Positions 25,035 through 37,027 of a DNA stretch of 64,000 bases are shown piece after piece. Position 1 is the stretch's first letter. Every line of letters starts with the position of its first letter. This DNA is from Silene latifolia (Eukaryota > Streptophyta > Magnoliopsida > Caryophyllales > Caryophyllaceae). The stretch covers positions 85,577,156-85,641,155 of the forward strand of contig NC_133532.1 of NCBI RefSeq assembly GCF_048544455.1, read 5' to 3'. The notes under the pieces are model-generated. The model did no database searches. It saw only the letters and a list, made by a program, of their open reading frames with translations, and was not told the DNA's origin. The position numbers were made by a program, and so were the translations under genes.

Positions 25035-26963
25035 TTACTCGCCCTCGAGTAAACTCAAAACTAAACTAATGGAACGGAAATGATAACTCAGAGCTAGCTT
25101 AACTTGTCTACTTGAACCACTTTAATGCAACAAAAATCAACAGTTAAAGCTAGAAAGTCAATACGCAAACGAATTATAAGTCATTCGAAAATAAAGGCCG
25201 ACCTATCGACCTTGCGAGACCAACAAAACCGGACTCTCACGTGGTCACTCTTCTCTCATGAAGCAAAGGGCAAATGTTATATGTAAAAGAGAGAAGAAAG
25301 ACAGTCACTCACCTAACTGCGACCTACATAGCATGCATGCAACAAAAATGAAAGACAATTCAAGTACTAATGCACACACTCCAACCAATAATGTCCGTCA
25401 CAGCCGAGGGTTTGCAAATAATATGGGAATAGTGAGGTTCAGGTGAGAAAAGGCAAAACAAGTTATGGAAATGTGGAGGTAAAAGCGTCAAGCTAGTTCC
25501 TAACAGGACCATGATAAACCATCCGGATCTCAAACTGACTGAAAGACTAACACAGGTGCCCTTCACTTGGCACAAAACTCACTAGACTGGAAGCACAATC
25601 TCCTCAAAAAATATGGAATAAGAGTGGAGGAGTCAGACGGTCACAAAGTTCCCTTTTTTAAACACCGTCTGAGACAACTAACTGAAACAACCAACCCTCT
25701 TGTCGATTGTACGTCTTCAAACATCTTCTCAACTCTGACAAGAGGGTTCAACTTTTTTCACAATCTATCTCTTTTTCTTTTGTTTTTTCGTGAATCTCAT
25801 TTTTTTTTCTTTTTTTTTTTCTCTTCTTCACGTTTTTTTCTCTTTCTTTTTTTTTTCAATACTTTTTTTTTTCTTCCTCCTCCTTTAATACAACACCAAC
25901 TCCATCGGGAATTACGGACCAAACTGCAGCGGAAAACATACCACAAAAGGACAGACTAACTAGCTTGACTAGGCAGGCTTGTTTGGAATGTGGCTAATGG
26001 GTCAAAAAGGCAAGTTTTGGTCAATGTGGAGCTAAATGGGTGAAGAATGTAAAGAAAGGGAATTTGCAAGACCCTCCCTGCATGTGACACCAACCGCAGA
26101 CCCGAATATGTGCATTTGACGAGAAATTGAATGTCATAAATGTGCAAATGAGACGAACATGCTATGCAAGGAGTACCACTCTCAAAATTCCTAAAGAACT
26201 GGTCATGAATGTCACCAGTTATGGGCTCTAAAAACTCAGAATTTTTAAGTAGTTTGCCAGTTTATCAGGTCAAGTCTAAACAGTCGGCTATTATTTGAAC
26301 AGAAATTAAGTAGACTATGCGTATGACAAAGCTCAAAACTATCAATAAAGTGCAAGGCTCAAGTGAATTGACAAGTTAAGTGCAATTTCATCACGGGAAT
26401 CTACCGTTCCGACTCAACCTAAATGCAAAAATAAACGTGAAATTTTTTTGAATTTTTAACATTTTCTAATTTTTTTGGATTTTTGATTTTAATGAAAATA
26501 AAACACGAATGCAAACTGAAAAATTAAACGTGAATGCAAAACAAATGCAGATGCAGACTCAAAAGGATGCAATACCCTCCCCAAACCAAAACGGACAACG
26601 CCCTCGTTGTCCTCCAGCATACACCAGCAGAAAAATGGGGGATGGGGGTATACAACCAATAAAAAGAAAAATAGAGGAGACGAAAAATAAAAAGAGTGAA
26701 AGGACATACAAAACACGAACTTCCCCAAACCAGCCAGAAAACTGGGGAAGTGAGTAGACCAGTAGCTACTCGTCGTCGGCACCGCTGTCTCTCAGGAACT
26801 CCGACTCAACAAAACCGTCTCCCCAAACCGGCAACAACAAGGGGGAGACTCAGTCGTCATCTCCAGGCTGATCATCCGGACCGGGTACGAACGGAGGGTC
26901 ACTCGCCTCCTCTCTGGCATCTCTCGCCGCCGCTTTCTCTGCGCCAGAATCGCACCTCTCGTG
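25035..26963 (-). other. Element B 3' untranslated region
   Basis: About 1.9 kb with no conserved frame. It contains a long pyrimidine-rich tract on the plus strand (25755-25885) and A/T-rich low complexity (26435-26500). The open frames seen here run through these tracts and are not credible. Confidence 0.65.
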
Positions 26964-28646
26964 CTACCGCCTCTCCTCCGGCTCCTCCTCCGAGTCGGAA
27001 GAGAGTGGAGGGTACCGTCCGCCGGGTATCGGTAGAAGGAAGGATGCGGCCACCCCTCTGGAATCGGTCGCCGGGCCGGATGTGGAACTCGTAGAGAGGG
27101 AATACGACCAAAGCCATATCCGTCTCATCTCGATAAGGTACTGCACAACTCCGGAGGCAGGCATCACGACGCCCTTGGTCTCGTGACCGCGGGCGCCTCT
27201 AAGCGGGAGGGCAAACAAAATTGGCCGGGAAAACCGGACCAGAAGGAGGGTCAAGTGGAGGTGGAGTATGAGTGGGTGTAGGCTGAGGCGTGGGTGTCGG
27301 TCCAGCCTGGGCCTGAGTCTGGGAGCTAGAAGAAGCTCCGGCCTCCCGCTTCCTCTTCTTAGAGGAAGAAGAGGGAGGGGTGAAGGTAAGGTGGTAGGTA
27401 GGTGGAGGTGGCCTCGCTCCCTCGGCGGCGGAGGGGAGCGGTGAAAGTGGCGGAAGGGTAGAACACGGCAAGGTAACAGACGTGGAACCACGGATCTTCC
27501 ACGTCCTCGCACTCCCCTTCGCCTTTGGGAACCGGGTCAATGTTGCCATGGCCTCCGGTCAAGGAGAGCCACCCCATCGGGTGCGGTGAGTGAAGAGTCA
27601 GTAGGGTAAAGGTGGCGGGCAATCCTAGTAACTAGCCCGCCACAGACAACAGTGGTCTTGACCCGAGTCCCAATACCGTTCCAATGCTGAGCTACCAGAT
27701 AGGCAATGTTTAGAACAAACGGGGAACCGGAGTCAATGTTGAGGTACCCCGCGAGAATCGCTAGCTCAGTGTTGGTCAAGTTATTGGGCTCAGGACGCCC
27801 AAAAATGGTCTCTCCTAACAGACGCAAGTAATAACGGGGCGCAGGAAGGTGAACATGAGCTCCCTTCCGTGTCTGGGAAGGGAGTGTGAGAAAAGAGCAG
27901 CGACCCAAAGTGGTGAAGGAGCTCTCTAGGTGGGGCGGTGGGACCGTCACTAACTAGTCCCAAAACCTGCCCAAACGTGGCCAAGGTCCGTGATGTGACT
28001 CGTTGCGGAGTCGAAAGCGAATGCAGGAACTGGAGTTGTCAGCAGTGTAAGAGTCGGTGTCAAAGGAATAGGAGCTAAAGAACTCGTACGTAAGGGTACG
28101 AATGGTAGCCTCCTGCATGGTAATCAGACCCGACATACCCGTCCCGTTCAACAAACTACAGACCTCCTCGTAAATGCCTAAGGTCTCTAGGTCGGTCCGT
28201 GCAAGGAAACGGGTGGAGGAGAGAGGGCAACGAAGTAAAGCAAGTAACCGTTCCCGGTGAGCCTCGGAAGTGAAACGTACCGAAGGCATCTTCGGTAGAG
28301 GTGTGAGTGCGCTCTCCCCTGTAGCAACAGCCTCAGAAGGGCTGGAAGTGACGGCTAACTGGCTAGCCTGCGGGAATGTCCTCGGTGGCACCATACCAAG
28401 CTGCGGGAAACGGGGCTTGAATCCGCAGTCCAGCAAGGAGAAAGGCCTAGGAGTAGTGGCTGGTGAAGCCTGGTCCGAGCTCCCGGCTGAGCTGGGTGCG
28501 GAGTAAACTGTCCCTGCAGCTGAGACAAGCAGAACTGGTGCTGCAGTGGTGACCAAGGCGGAGCTAGTGGCGACAGCAGGGGCCACTTGCTCGCTCACAG
28601 AAGAGCTGGAGGACGTACTACTAGAAGGCAAGGAACTCGCGTCCAT
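26964..28646 (-). pseudogene. Element B ORF1 (plant-transposon-protein type), frameshifted
   Basis: Likely start MDASSLPSS at 28646; an upstream in-frame ATG at 28919 would add a hydrophobic stretch that looks like translated leader. A Ser/Ala/Pro-rich head is followed by a core with VRFTSEAHRERLLALLRCP, TLGIYEEVCSLL and TLTYEFFSSYSFD, equivalent to LTLEFLSS of the other ORF1s. A frameshift near 27990 moves the match to another frame (RYYLRLLGETIFG, VVCGGLVTRIARHL at about 27830-27570). A Pro-rich region and an acidic SDSEEEPEE end near 26970 follow in further frames. At least two shifts, so non-functional. The true 3' end is uncertain. Confidence 0.75.
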
Positions 28647-29620
28647 CCTGCCAAATATCAAAAGGGCACGAATAAGAAATATGCTGCTAACCGTGATTAA
28701 AACGACCGCTAACCAACATGTGACAGCAAAAAGAATAGCCCTATTAGTCGTAAAATTCGACTTCCAGAAATCAAAAACAAGCAATTCCTCAAAAATTTTC
28801 GAAAAACAGCATGTGAGTGGTGATAATATGATAAAACAGTGACTGCAAAAGGGTGAATACAGCATGAAAGCCGAAATGGGGGCATGTATGACTCTGGGCA
28901 GTCGAGAATAACTACTCACAATGCAAGATTCCCAAAGAATTCACAGCATATAGAGGCGATAGGGGACGGGAAAGCAGTTAACAGCGGTTAATAACAGTAA
29001 CAAGAAGGCGGTAACCGCAATTACGAAGCAAAACAACCGTCTGACAGTCGAAATTTCCGACTCACAGGAACCCTAATCGCAAAAAAAAACGCGCAAGATT
29101 CGAATTTAATATGTAAAAACAGTAAGGAATTGCGAAAACATCACCAATAAGCTAATCAAGGGCAAATAAACACAATAAAATCGAAACAAGTCGACTATAC
29201 ATGGAATTTTCGAGCCCTAATTCAAATCACCTCATAAAAATTCGAAATAATTGAAGATAAAATGCAAAGAGGTTGAATGAACACTTACTTGATGATGATT
29301 GACCTACAATTTAGCAATTAAACTCCAAACAACACGCAACAAAGGCGGATTTTCAATTGGAAAACCGCAAACCCTAGTTCCCTTAGAAAACCGAGAAAAT
29401 GAGGATAAAAGAGGGGGAAAATAAGGGGGTATTGAAGATTAATTAGCTAGCAATAGAATGTAGGTGATGGATTTGATAAATTTGGGCAAGAAATGGGGGA
29501 TTTGGGGAAAAAATCAAACGCAATAAGGGGAGTGTTTAGACGGAAGTTAGGGATAAATGAAAAAGATTAGGGAAATAAAGAGTTTAAGGAAGAAAAACTC
29601 CCGTGTCCCTGTTCATTCCA

Positions 29621-29792
29621 CTCGATCGAGTGGTTTTAATCACTCGATCGAGGAGTTTTTGATGTCCCTTTGCTCGATCGAGTACAATTCCTCTCGATCG
29701 ACCTGCTTCCTTTTGGTCTTCTTCGATCGAGTAACAAGCAAGCTCGATCGACCCAATTGCCATTCGATCGAGTACAAAAATACTCGATCGAG
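29621..29792. promoter_or_regulatory. CTCGATCGAG array between gag-protease and ORF1 of element B
   Basis: Eight words (CTCGATCGAG, CTCGATCGAC, TTCGATCGAG) start at 29621, 29643, 29673, 29693, 29722, 29743, 29763 and 29783. Steps are 22, 30, 20, 29, 21, 20 and 20 bp, the same opening pattern as the U3 array of the same element, with different spacer sequences. It lies about 1 kb upstream of the ORF1 start. Confidence 0.75.
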
Positions 29793-30032
29793 GACTTCCT
29801 CGAATACATTCCTTTGAATTTTCGTCTTTGCTCCCTCGAAATGCGTGCATTTCCCCAAACCTGCATAAAACACGTCCCAAAATACCAAATATGCAGAACA
29901 CAGTCTATAGTCTTAGTCTTACGCTAAAAAAAATTGTCTAATCTAATTGTCCTAATAAAAACGTAATAAAATAAATTCAAAAGTAATTCAAAGAATATCT
30001 ATTACAGTTTGTTACACGGGGCATTTCCCCGT

Positions 30033-33000
30033 TTAATTCCCATCAGCTGTCAGTAGCCCCTTCGTGGGCTTCTGACTGGAGGACGTCACTTCAGCGATAC
30101 TGACCGTCCTCTTTGACTTCCATGAACTCGAATTTCTGAGAGGAGGAGGAACATAATTCCAATCTACGTAGGTTCGAACTGTCTTTGTCGTCGCCCCTCT
30201 GTCATCTTCCTTGACATCCTTTGCTCCAGATTGATTGATAATGGTCTTACCACGTCCCTTGACAACTCCTTTCTTGCCTTTATCTGTACCTGCAGTGAGG
30301 AAAACAGACGAACCTTCCTCCTTTTTGCTCTCAGTATGAGGCGGAGGGTTAGCAATAATAGCAGTGTTCTCCAAAATTGGAGTGTCAATAACAGGGTCAA
30401 CTGAAGAGAGGGCATTGCAAGGCTGAGCTTGCATGGGAGCCCTCCGGAACTTGGACTGATGAAAGGTCAGCTCCTCATCCCCTACCTGGAAGGTCAAAGT
30501 CTTCCCCCCGACATCTATCACTGCACGGGCCGTGGACAAAAATGGTCTCCCTAAAATGATAGGGGTATGCACATCTTCGGGGATATCTAGGACGACAAAG
30601 TCAACGGGAATAAAGAACTTCCCGATCCTAACAGGTACGTCTTCCGCTACACCTAGTGGCCGTGATAGACTACGGTCGGCCATCCGACGGATCATATTGG
30701 TGCAACTCAGCTTTGTCACACCAAGTCTCTTAGCTAGAGACAAAGGTAGAACACTTACGCTAGCGCCTAAATCGCATAGCGCATTGTCAATCAACTGCAT
30801 ACCTATATGACAAGGGATCGAAAAACTACCCGGGTCTGATTGCTTGGCAGGTAGCTTATTTTGAGACGGGGCTGACCCCATCTCAGTCAAAGCGACAGTC
30901 TCATTATCATTAACGGTCCTCTTACGTGCTAAAATGTCTTTCATAAATCGTAAATAAGAGGGTACCTTCATAAGCAACTCAGTGAACGGCACGGAAACTT
31001 CCAAACTCTTCAACAGCTCAACAAATTTGCTAAACTGTTGATTAATCTTGGTATTCTGCAGCCGCCTCGGAAAGGGAACCGTAATTGGAATCTCGAGTCC
31101 CTTGTTTCTCGCCTCCAAAGTGTCTTCCTCCTGCAAGTTCGGTGTCCTTTGGGCGCTTCTTACCTCTCGAACGAGGCCTTTCTGGTAATTCATCGCTTAA
31201 ACGAGCACTAGCAGGCTCTCGAATAAGCTTCCCGTCAATAATATCACTCGATCGAGCAATGTGTCCACTCGATCGAGCTGTTTCTTCAAAACTTGATCGA
31301 TCGAGCAACAGTCCCCCTCGATCGACCTTCTTCAGCTTCCAGGTCACTCGATCGAGCAGAGTGACTACTCGATCGATGGCTTTTCTCACCAATTCCACTC
31401 GATCGAGTACATTCAAAGACCGGACTTGATCGATCGAGTAACTCTTGTGTCGTGAGTCCTTTTTTCTTACCAGAACACTGTTCATCATCAGTTTCAGCTA
31501 TTCCCATGTCTGATTTCTTCATTTCTGGTCCCTCATAAGAGAGACCGCTTCTCAACTCTATCAAATGTACCGTCTCATTTGGGTTCTTGTCATTTTGAGT
31601 CGGTAAATGACCGGGCTTCCTGGAGGATTGATTCTCAGCTAATTGCGCAACTTGAGTTTCAAGTGCCTTGAATGCCGTGTCCTTCTGTTGTAATTGCTTT
31701 GCAATGGACTGCATCATGGTCTTTAGCTCACTTATCTCACTCACCCCACTAGATGACGAAGCACCTTGGTTAGGAGGGTTGAAAGATGGAGGCTTTTGAT
31801 AGCCTTGTTGCTTCTGATGTGGCGGAATGTAAGGCTGCTGCTGCTGATTCGGATGAGCGGTGGGATTGAGTACGTTGCTCTGGTTACTCCACCTCAAATT
31901 GGGGTGGATATTCGGCTCGTACTGGTTGTTGTTTTGCCTATAATGTTGAAAGGCAGCACATTGCTCATAGGGACTAGGACAGAAATCAGAGACATGTCCG
32001 TCTACCCCGCATCTCGTACATGACGAAAGGACCGTCTCATCATAGCATTAACCTGGTACATCCCCGGCTTGAAAGCTCCCCCTAGTTCATACTTGTCGAA
32101 CCTAGCAGTAAGGGCTTCTAATGCGGCCACTGAAGAGGATTCAGCGGCTCTCCGTTGGTTTCCTCTTGAATTCCCGTATTCAGCCCTGTGAGTGGCTAAA
32201 TCATCTATGATTTTCCAGCCCTTTGTCGGCCCCAAGTTGTCAGAAAATCGACCGTTGGCTGCCGCATCTAGTATTGCTCTCTGATCATCATATAAACCAT
32301 TGTAAAAATGGTTGCACAGACTCCATTTTTCGAAACCGTGGTGCGGTATGGTTCGCACTAGTTTCTTAAAACGAAGCCACGCCTCATGGAAATTTTCGTC
32401 GGGCCCTTGCTTGAAACTGGTTATCTGAGCTCTGATGGCTATGGTTCTCGAAGCAGAGAAATACTTCTTATAAAACGCCAGTGCTAGCGAATTCCAATCT
32501 GTTATGCCGTGAACAGCTTTGTCCAAATCCCTGTACCACTCCCTCGCAGCATCGCGGAGTGAGAAGATGAACATAGTTTCTTTGATCGATCACCACACCA
32601 AAGGTGGGAGGAGGTATGGAGCGGCGATGAGTCGATGAAGGTCTCCATATCTTTGAGCCGCATCTTCCTTAGCGCTCCCCGAACTGATTTTTCTCTACCA
32701 TGCTTTGATGTAAGAGGGCTTGGTTCGAACTTTCGGCATCTCCCGGCAGATTCGAACCCCTTATAAAGATTGTCGGTGTGGGCTCGGAGTGACTAGCGAT
32801 GGATGCTTCCTCGGCCATTTCGGGAAATTCAGGAAAGTGGTAGACTCAAGTGAATAGTCGGAAACTGGAGAAGACGGCGGGTTGTCTTCGAAAAGCTCGT
32901 TCTCGTAAAAGTTACCACGAGAACTGGGCTCTTCCTCTTCCTGTTGCTCTCGAAATAGTCTCCTCTTTGCGCGACAGGATCTCTCAATCTCGGGATCAAA

Positions 33001-33033
33001 AGGTAGTAGTGGACCACCTTGCGACCTGCGCAT
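30033..33033 (-). pseudogene. gag-pr: Element B gag-protease (Athila type), several frameshifts
   Basis: Starts MRRSQGGPLLPFDPEIER at 33033, matching the gag start of A and C. The first frame ends at 32761. Gag core continues in another frame at 32574-32002 (FSLRDAAREWYRDL, FYKKYFSASRTIAIRAQITSF). A shift just before the zinc knuckle leaves CTRCGVDGHVSDFC (about 32020-31970) in a third frame. The linker is interrupted by a CTCGATCGAG array at 31247-31438 that is read through as RSS/DRV-type residues. The protease frame 31193-30033 has DLGASVSVLP and ILGRPFLSTA. Protease ends in a basic, Lys-rich tail. No RT follows. Products would assemble particles and mature Gag if intact; this copy cannot. 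Confidence 0.85.
31247..31438. promoter_or_regulatory. CTCGATCGAG array inside the gag-protease linker of element B
   Basis: Eight words start at 31247, 31268, 31296, 31317, 31347, 31368, 31398 and 31429. Steps are 21, 28, 21, 30, 21, 30 and 31 bp. The short step is 21 here rather than 20, a codon multiple. A and C have no array at this point in gag-protease. Confidence 0.75.
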
Positions 33034-33137
33034 AAGACGAAACTACAGACAAGATATGAGAACAGTCTAAGGAACGATGTTCCTTAAACTAAAAAGGAGA
33101 ATTAAAAATAAAACAGCTAGTAATTGGAACAATTGCC

Positions 33138-33155
33138 TCCCCGGCAACGGCGCCA
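33138..33155 (-). other. Primer-binding site of element B (tRNA-Asp type)
   Basis: Minus strand TGGCGCCGTTGCCGGGGA, five bases inside the 5' LTR. Confidence 0.93.
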
Positions 33156-33160
33156 AAATT

Positions 33161-34674
33161 TGACACGTCTGTCGCGTACCTGTCAAAAATAAAACCTAAC
33201 GGTCTCAACTAAATATATAGTAGAGCGATCGAGTATCGAATCCACGGGGAGGAATGTAACTACAGCTATCTATTTTTAATTCTAAGGTAACAATTGGGTT
33301 TGATTAATTTTTGGTTCTAAACTACGGAGTAAAAGGAAGAGAAGCAAAGAAGAAAGCAGATAGGCAAGAAGACGATTTAAACTATCAATAAGAGGGAGAC
33401 ATGTCGGGAACTCGGTTCACTACGGTAGTACAACAACTTAGCAGTAAATGACTCAGACGAACTAATGCGAGACGGATATTAGAAGGTCCTTTCGGTCCAC
33501 TTCCCACCCTAAAATACCACTAACTTAACTTTCGTCCTCATTAGGGCGTCATCATTTATAGCGGGCCTATTTAATCCAATCTTTCGATCCAGGACTAAAT
33601 GTAGCCAGATTAATGGGTGACATAGAAGCGTGCACTCAACTAGGTCGGGGATCACAGTTATATTGCTATAGTGACAGAGTCTCTTAACCAATTCGTCTAA
33701 TTCATTCACTACGTTGTCATTATTCTACCGCAGATCCCCTAATCCCAACATGAAGGGAGATTAGCTACTCATGTCTATTGATAAACTAACAGCATGTAAA
33801 TTTCCAGCAGAAAACATAGCGAAATAATAATAAAAAGCAATGATAATAATTAGGGCAAGAAGGAATAAAAACAATAACATAAAACAGGAATTAAAACAAC
33901 AAAGGAAGGTTAATTATTATTAAAAAGGGAAAGAGAATTACAATCCGAGAAATTCCGGCGTAAAGAACGAAGTCCGATCAAAGCAATCCAACGTTGAAAA
34001 GTAACAGTAGGCTAATGTGAAGGAATAAAGATAAAAAGAGAGTGAAACAGATGATAAGAGTGTAAAAATCGTAAAAAGGATGACTAATAACCTAGTTAAA
34101 CATAGGTTATATAGCCGAAAAGTCTAAGTGTTTATGCGGAAAAATACTAAAACACGGACTAATTAAAGCCCACAGACGAAATCTTCTCGATCGAGTAGGC
34201 AAACCCACTCGATCGACCATCAGCTCAGCAGAAACTCCTCGATCGACCAGCAGGGTTCTCGATCGAGGACCAGAACAAAGGCAGCTTACTCGATCGAGTA
34301 AGGAGTAACTCGATCGAGGACTTGGGATGCTTAGGGACCACTCGATCGTCCTATAACTGCTCGATAGACCACCTGTTAACTCGATAGACCACTTGGGTCT
34401 TCAATTCAGCTCACGTCTTCACCCAAACGCTTCGTAATGCGTGCAACGACACTTCAAGTGCAGCATCTCACTCTGGGACAATCCCGTCTCCTCTAAATGC
34501 ATGCAAAAAGGACGAAATGGAGCATGGTTTCGCTACTTCCGCGATTATCCCTACAAAAAGGACAAAATACACCAAAGTAGCCAATTCGGGGCAAAATACT
34601 ATAAAAACAGTATATAAATGCATGGAAATACGTGCTGAAATAGGCTAAAAATACTATACATTAGGCACGTATCA
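33161..34674 (-). repeat. Element B 5' LTR
   Basis: 1514 bp, pair of 23500-25014. The U3 palindrome array lies at 34186-34389, with the TATATAA-like box at about 34110. Confidence 0.94.
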
Positions 34675-35719
34675 AAGGATGAGTCCCGCACACTGTGAAA
34701 ACAGTGGGAGCTATTCTAAGGCTAGAGGGCCTATGTCTTGATTGGATCTCGACACGTACTCAGAAAGTTTTGTAATGCAAATGTATACATTACAAAGGAA
34801 AACGAGTATGTAGTAAGGTTGAGTATGGTACAAGAAGTTGATAAAACCTACTAACCAAAGCCTTCTCATAGGCTAAACATGATGAGTCATGTCATTTCAA
34901 TTGAATTGAAATGAACAACTATGTACAAGATCAAATTAGATTATAGAACATGAAATAGTAATCAGACATTGACTATTCATATGTGATAATCGCATTTGTC
35001 GTTCGAGTTTTACTTTAAAACTCTTTTATTATACTTTGTTACATCCAAACGGGTTGTAGAGACAATTGAACCCCGTTAAAGTGAACACGGATTAGCATTG
35101 TATTCGCCCATAGTCACTTATATGAGGTGACGTCTCGAAGTGACTAGAGTGTGATGCGATTGATGGCAAGTTCAAGTGCCATAGAGTCATGTGAGATGAC
35201 TAGTCGATCACATAGGCAGACTGTTAGGAACACTTTGTCGGGCAGTGACCGCTTATAGAGTTCTGGCAAATTTATAAAGCCTGGTCGTGGCGAGAGCTAC
35301 TATAGTATTCTAATGAGTCAATTCTTTTGACTAAAGACTGTTCGCCTAAGATGGCACGATTTGATTAACTTTGATTTGTGTTACTACGACCTTCGTAAAT
35401 GGGGTCAAATGGGCATATTTTGGGTTATGATGGTGTGGCTAGTCGAAGGGAATAAGTGCGATAGGAATTGTCCACCCCTTGTCGGGGTTAAAACAATATC
35501 TCGGGGCCACTTGAGGAGTAATTAATCGAAATGCGTGGCCACGCTCGGAAGGTATCCAGAGTGGATAAATCCGGTCAATCAGTTATTCTCCAGATCGAGG
35601 AAACCACTCTCGATATGATCACTTGCAAGTACGACCCGAAAGACACCTTGCATTGAGTGGGAGATAGTAATAGGACAAGAGAATTGGTGACGCACACTTG
35701 TCGAGGACAAGTGGGAGAT
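34675..35719 (+). other. Element E 3' internal part and 3' UTR
   Basis: Continues E after the B insertion. No open frame. At 35497-35667 several blocks (CTCGGGGCCACT, AATCGAAATGC, GGAAACCACTCT, CATTGAGTGGGAGA) match the 3' UTR of D at 62107-62281 in the same order. It ends in GGACAAGTGGGAGAT, the polypurine tract, next to the 3' LTR. Confidence 0.75.
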
Positions 35720-37027
35720 TGTTGGGAAATGTGTCCTCAACAATAGTGCGATCATATGATTTAAATATCATTATTAAATCTCATTTCAAGAATACGGAAG
35801 GGATGATACATTACATATATAGTCAACTGGTCCACACATATCGGTAATGATTGGCTGGCTAGAGTTTGACATTACTGTCGTGCGACGGTGGTGATCAGTT
35901 GATCCCTTGAGGTCACACCTAAAGGACGATTCCCTTAATTGAAAAGGTTAATTAGTTGTATACCGATACAGATTAATTAATTCCTTAAAATTGAAAAATT
36001 CGATTTGTGAGAGAGAATATTGATATCTTATTGTAATGGGATTAAATAAGATTTATTTTAGTAATAAAATGCTTTGTTGCTAAAATTATTTATTGTTTGA
36101 GAAACAATAAAGATAAAAATGAATGGTTAATTATAATTACAAGAAGTTGTGAATTATAACTATATGACCCATTTTATTTATGTGATGAAGTATCACTTGT
36201 CAATTTGTTGTATGTAATTTAATTAATTCATGAAATGATATTTATGTGATAAATATGCATTAAATTAATTAATAACATGTATCATACTACATGTGACATG
36301 TTGTGTGACAAATGACAAATTGACAAAATAAAATGGTAGTCCATTTTAAGTAATGGACCGAAAATGGAGGGTGTGTTAGTGGGTTTTGGTTGTTTTATTT
36401 TAATTGATAAAATAAACATAATGATGCCTACCTACAATTAGTCTTACACATCTTACACACCTACTATTTTTTAGAAGAGTAAAAGAAAAAGAAATGATGC
36501 CATTTGAGGCTCTAAAAACCGTGACACTCCCTCTCTTTATGGGTTGTTGGTTCTTTTCTTTTATTTTTTACACTACCATTCAATTAACATGCAAGTGTTC
36601 ATGAATATTCTCTCTTCTCTCTCTTTAATCTTCATCAAAAAGATGAGATTTTAATCCAAATTGTTCATGTAAGATTACTAATTTTATCAAAGTAATATAT
36701 GAGTATTAGTAATCAAATTTAAGGTAAACTACAATACAAACATCTAGTACATGTTTATTTGTGGGATTAAGGGATTGTCTTGGGTGCTACTAATTGGAGA
36801 ATCTCTACTTTGGGATTTTTGTATGTTCATCCATTATTGGATAGCTCAAGAACTAACAAGAAGGAGATCTTGTTGGTGCCCTATATGACCGAATTTCATA
36901 TGGTGAGAAAATGTTTTCTTATCTTCTTTTATTTTAGTTTGCATGCATAAAATCCAACTTTAATTTTATGACAAATTAAATTAAAACATATATGAGTATG
37001 TATGTATGTAGATCTACTTTTCCTTCA
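35720..37027 (+). repeat. Element E 3' LTR
   Basis: Pair of 16967-18270. It ends CCTTCA and is followed by the GACGC duplication. Confidence 0.93.

Larger units (their letters stand above)
23500..34674 (-). mobile_element. Element B: Athila-type gypsy retrotransposon without pol
   Basis: LTRs 33161-34674 (5') and 23500-25014 (3') read TGATACGTGCC...GACGTGTCA on the minus strand. The target duplication is AAGGA (23495-23499, 34675-34679). A perfect tRNA-Asp primer site, a fused gag-protease (33033-30033), an array (29792-29621), ORF1 (28646 downward) and a polypurine tract follow in that order. RT, RNase H and integrase are absent. It sits inside element E. LTRs are about 99% identical, so it is fairly recent, yet its coding frames have several shifts. 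Confidence 0.93.
16967..37027 (+). mobile_element. Element E: degenerate Ty1/copia retrotransposon (contains B)
   Basis: LTRs 16967-18270 (1304 bp) and 35720-37027 (1308 bp) begin TGTTGGGAAATG and end CCTTCA. The target duplication is GACGC (16962-16966, 37028-37032). A tRNA-Met-type primer site follows the 5' LTR, and GGACAAGTGGGAGAT precedes the 3' LTR. The 6.3 kb internal part is split by element B and has no long open frame; traces of copia RT survive near 22540-22960. LTRs differ at roughly ten sites, so a nearly dead internal region was mobilised fairly recently, presumably in trans. Leader and 3' UTR resemble those of D. Confidence 0.92.

Noticed and set aside
25567-25959. 130-codon plus-strand frame in the B 3' UTR
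   Set aside because: Runs through a pyrimidine tract giving poly-Phe/Leu; no conservation.
26696-27622. Several Pro/Arg/Ser-rich frames on both strands
   Set aside because: Alternative frames of the GC-rich C-terminal part of B ORF1.
28647-28919. N-terminal hydrophobic extension of B ORF1 (possible signal or membrane segment)
   Set aside because: It is upstream in-frame leader; no equivalent exists in A, C, H1 or H2, and the Ser-rich start at 28646 fits better.
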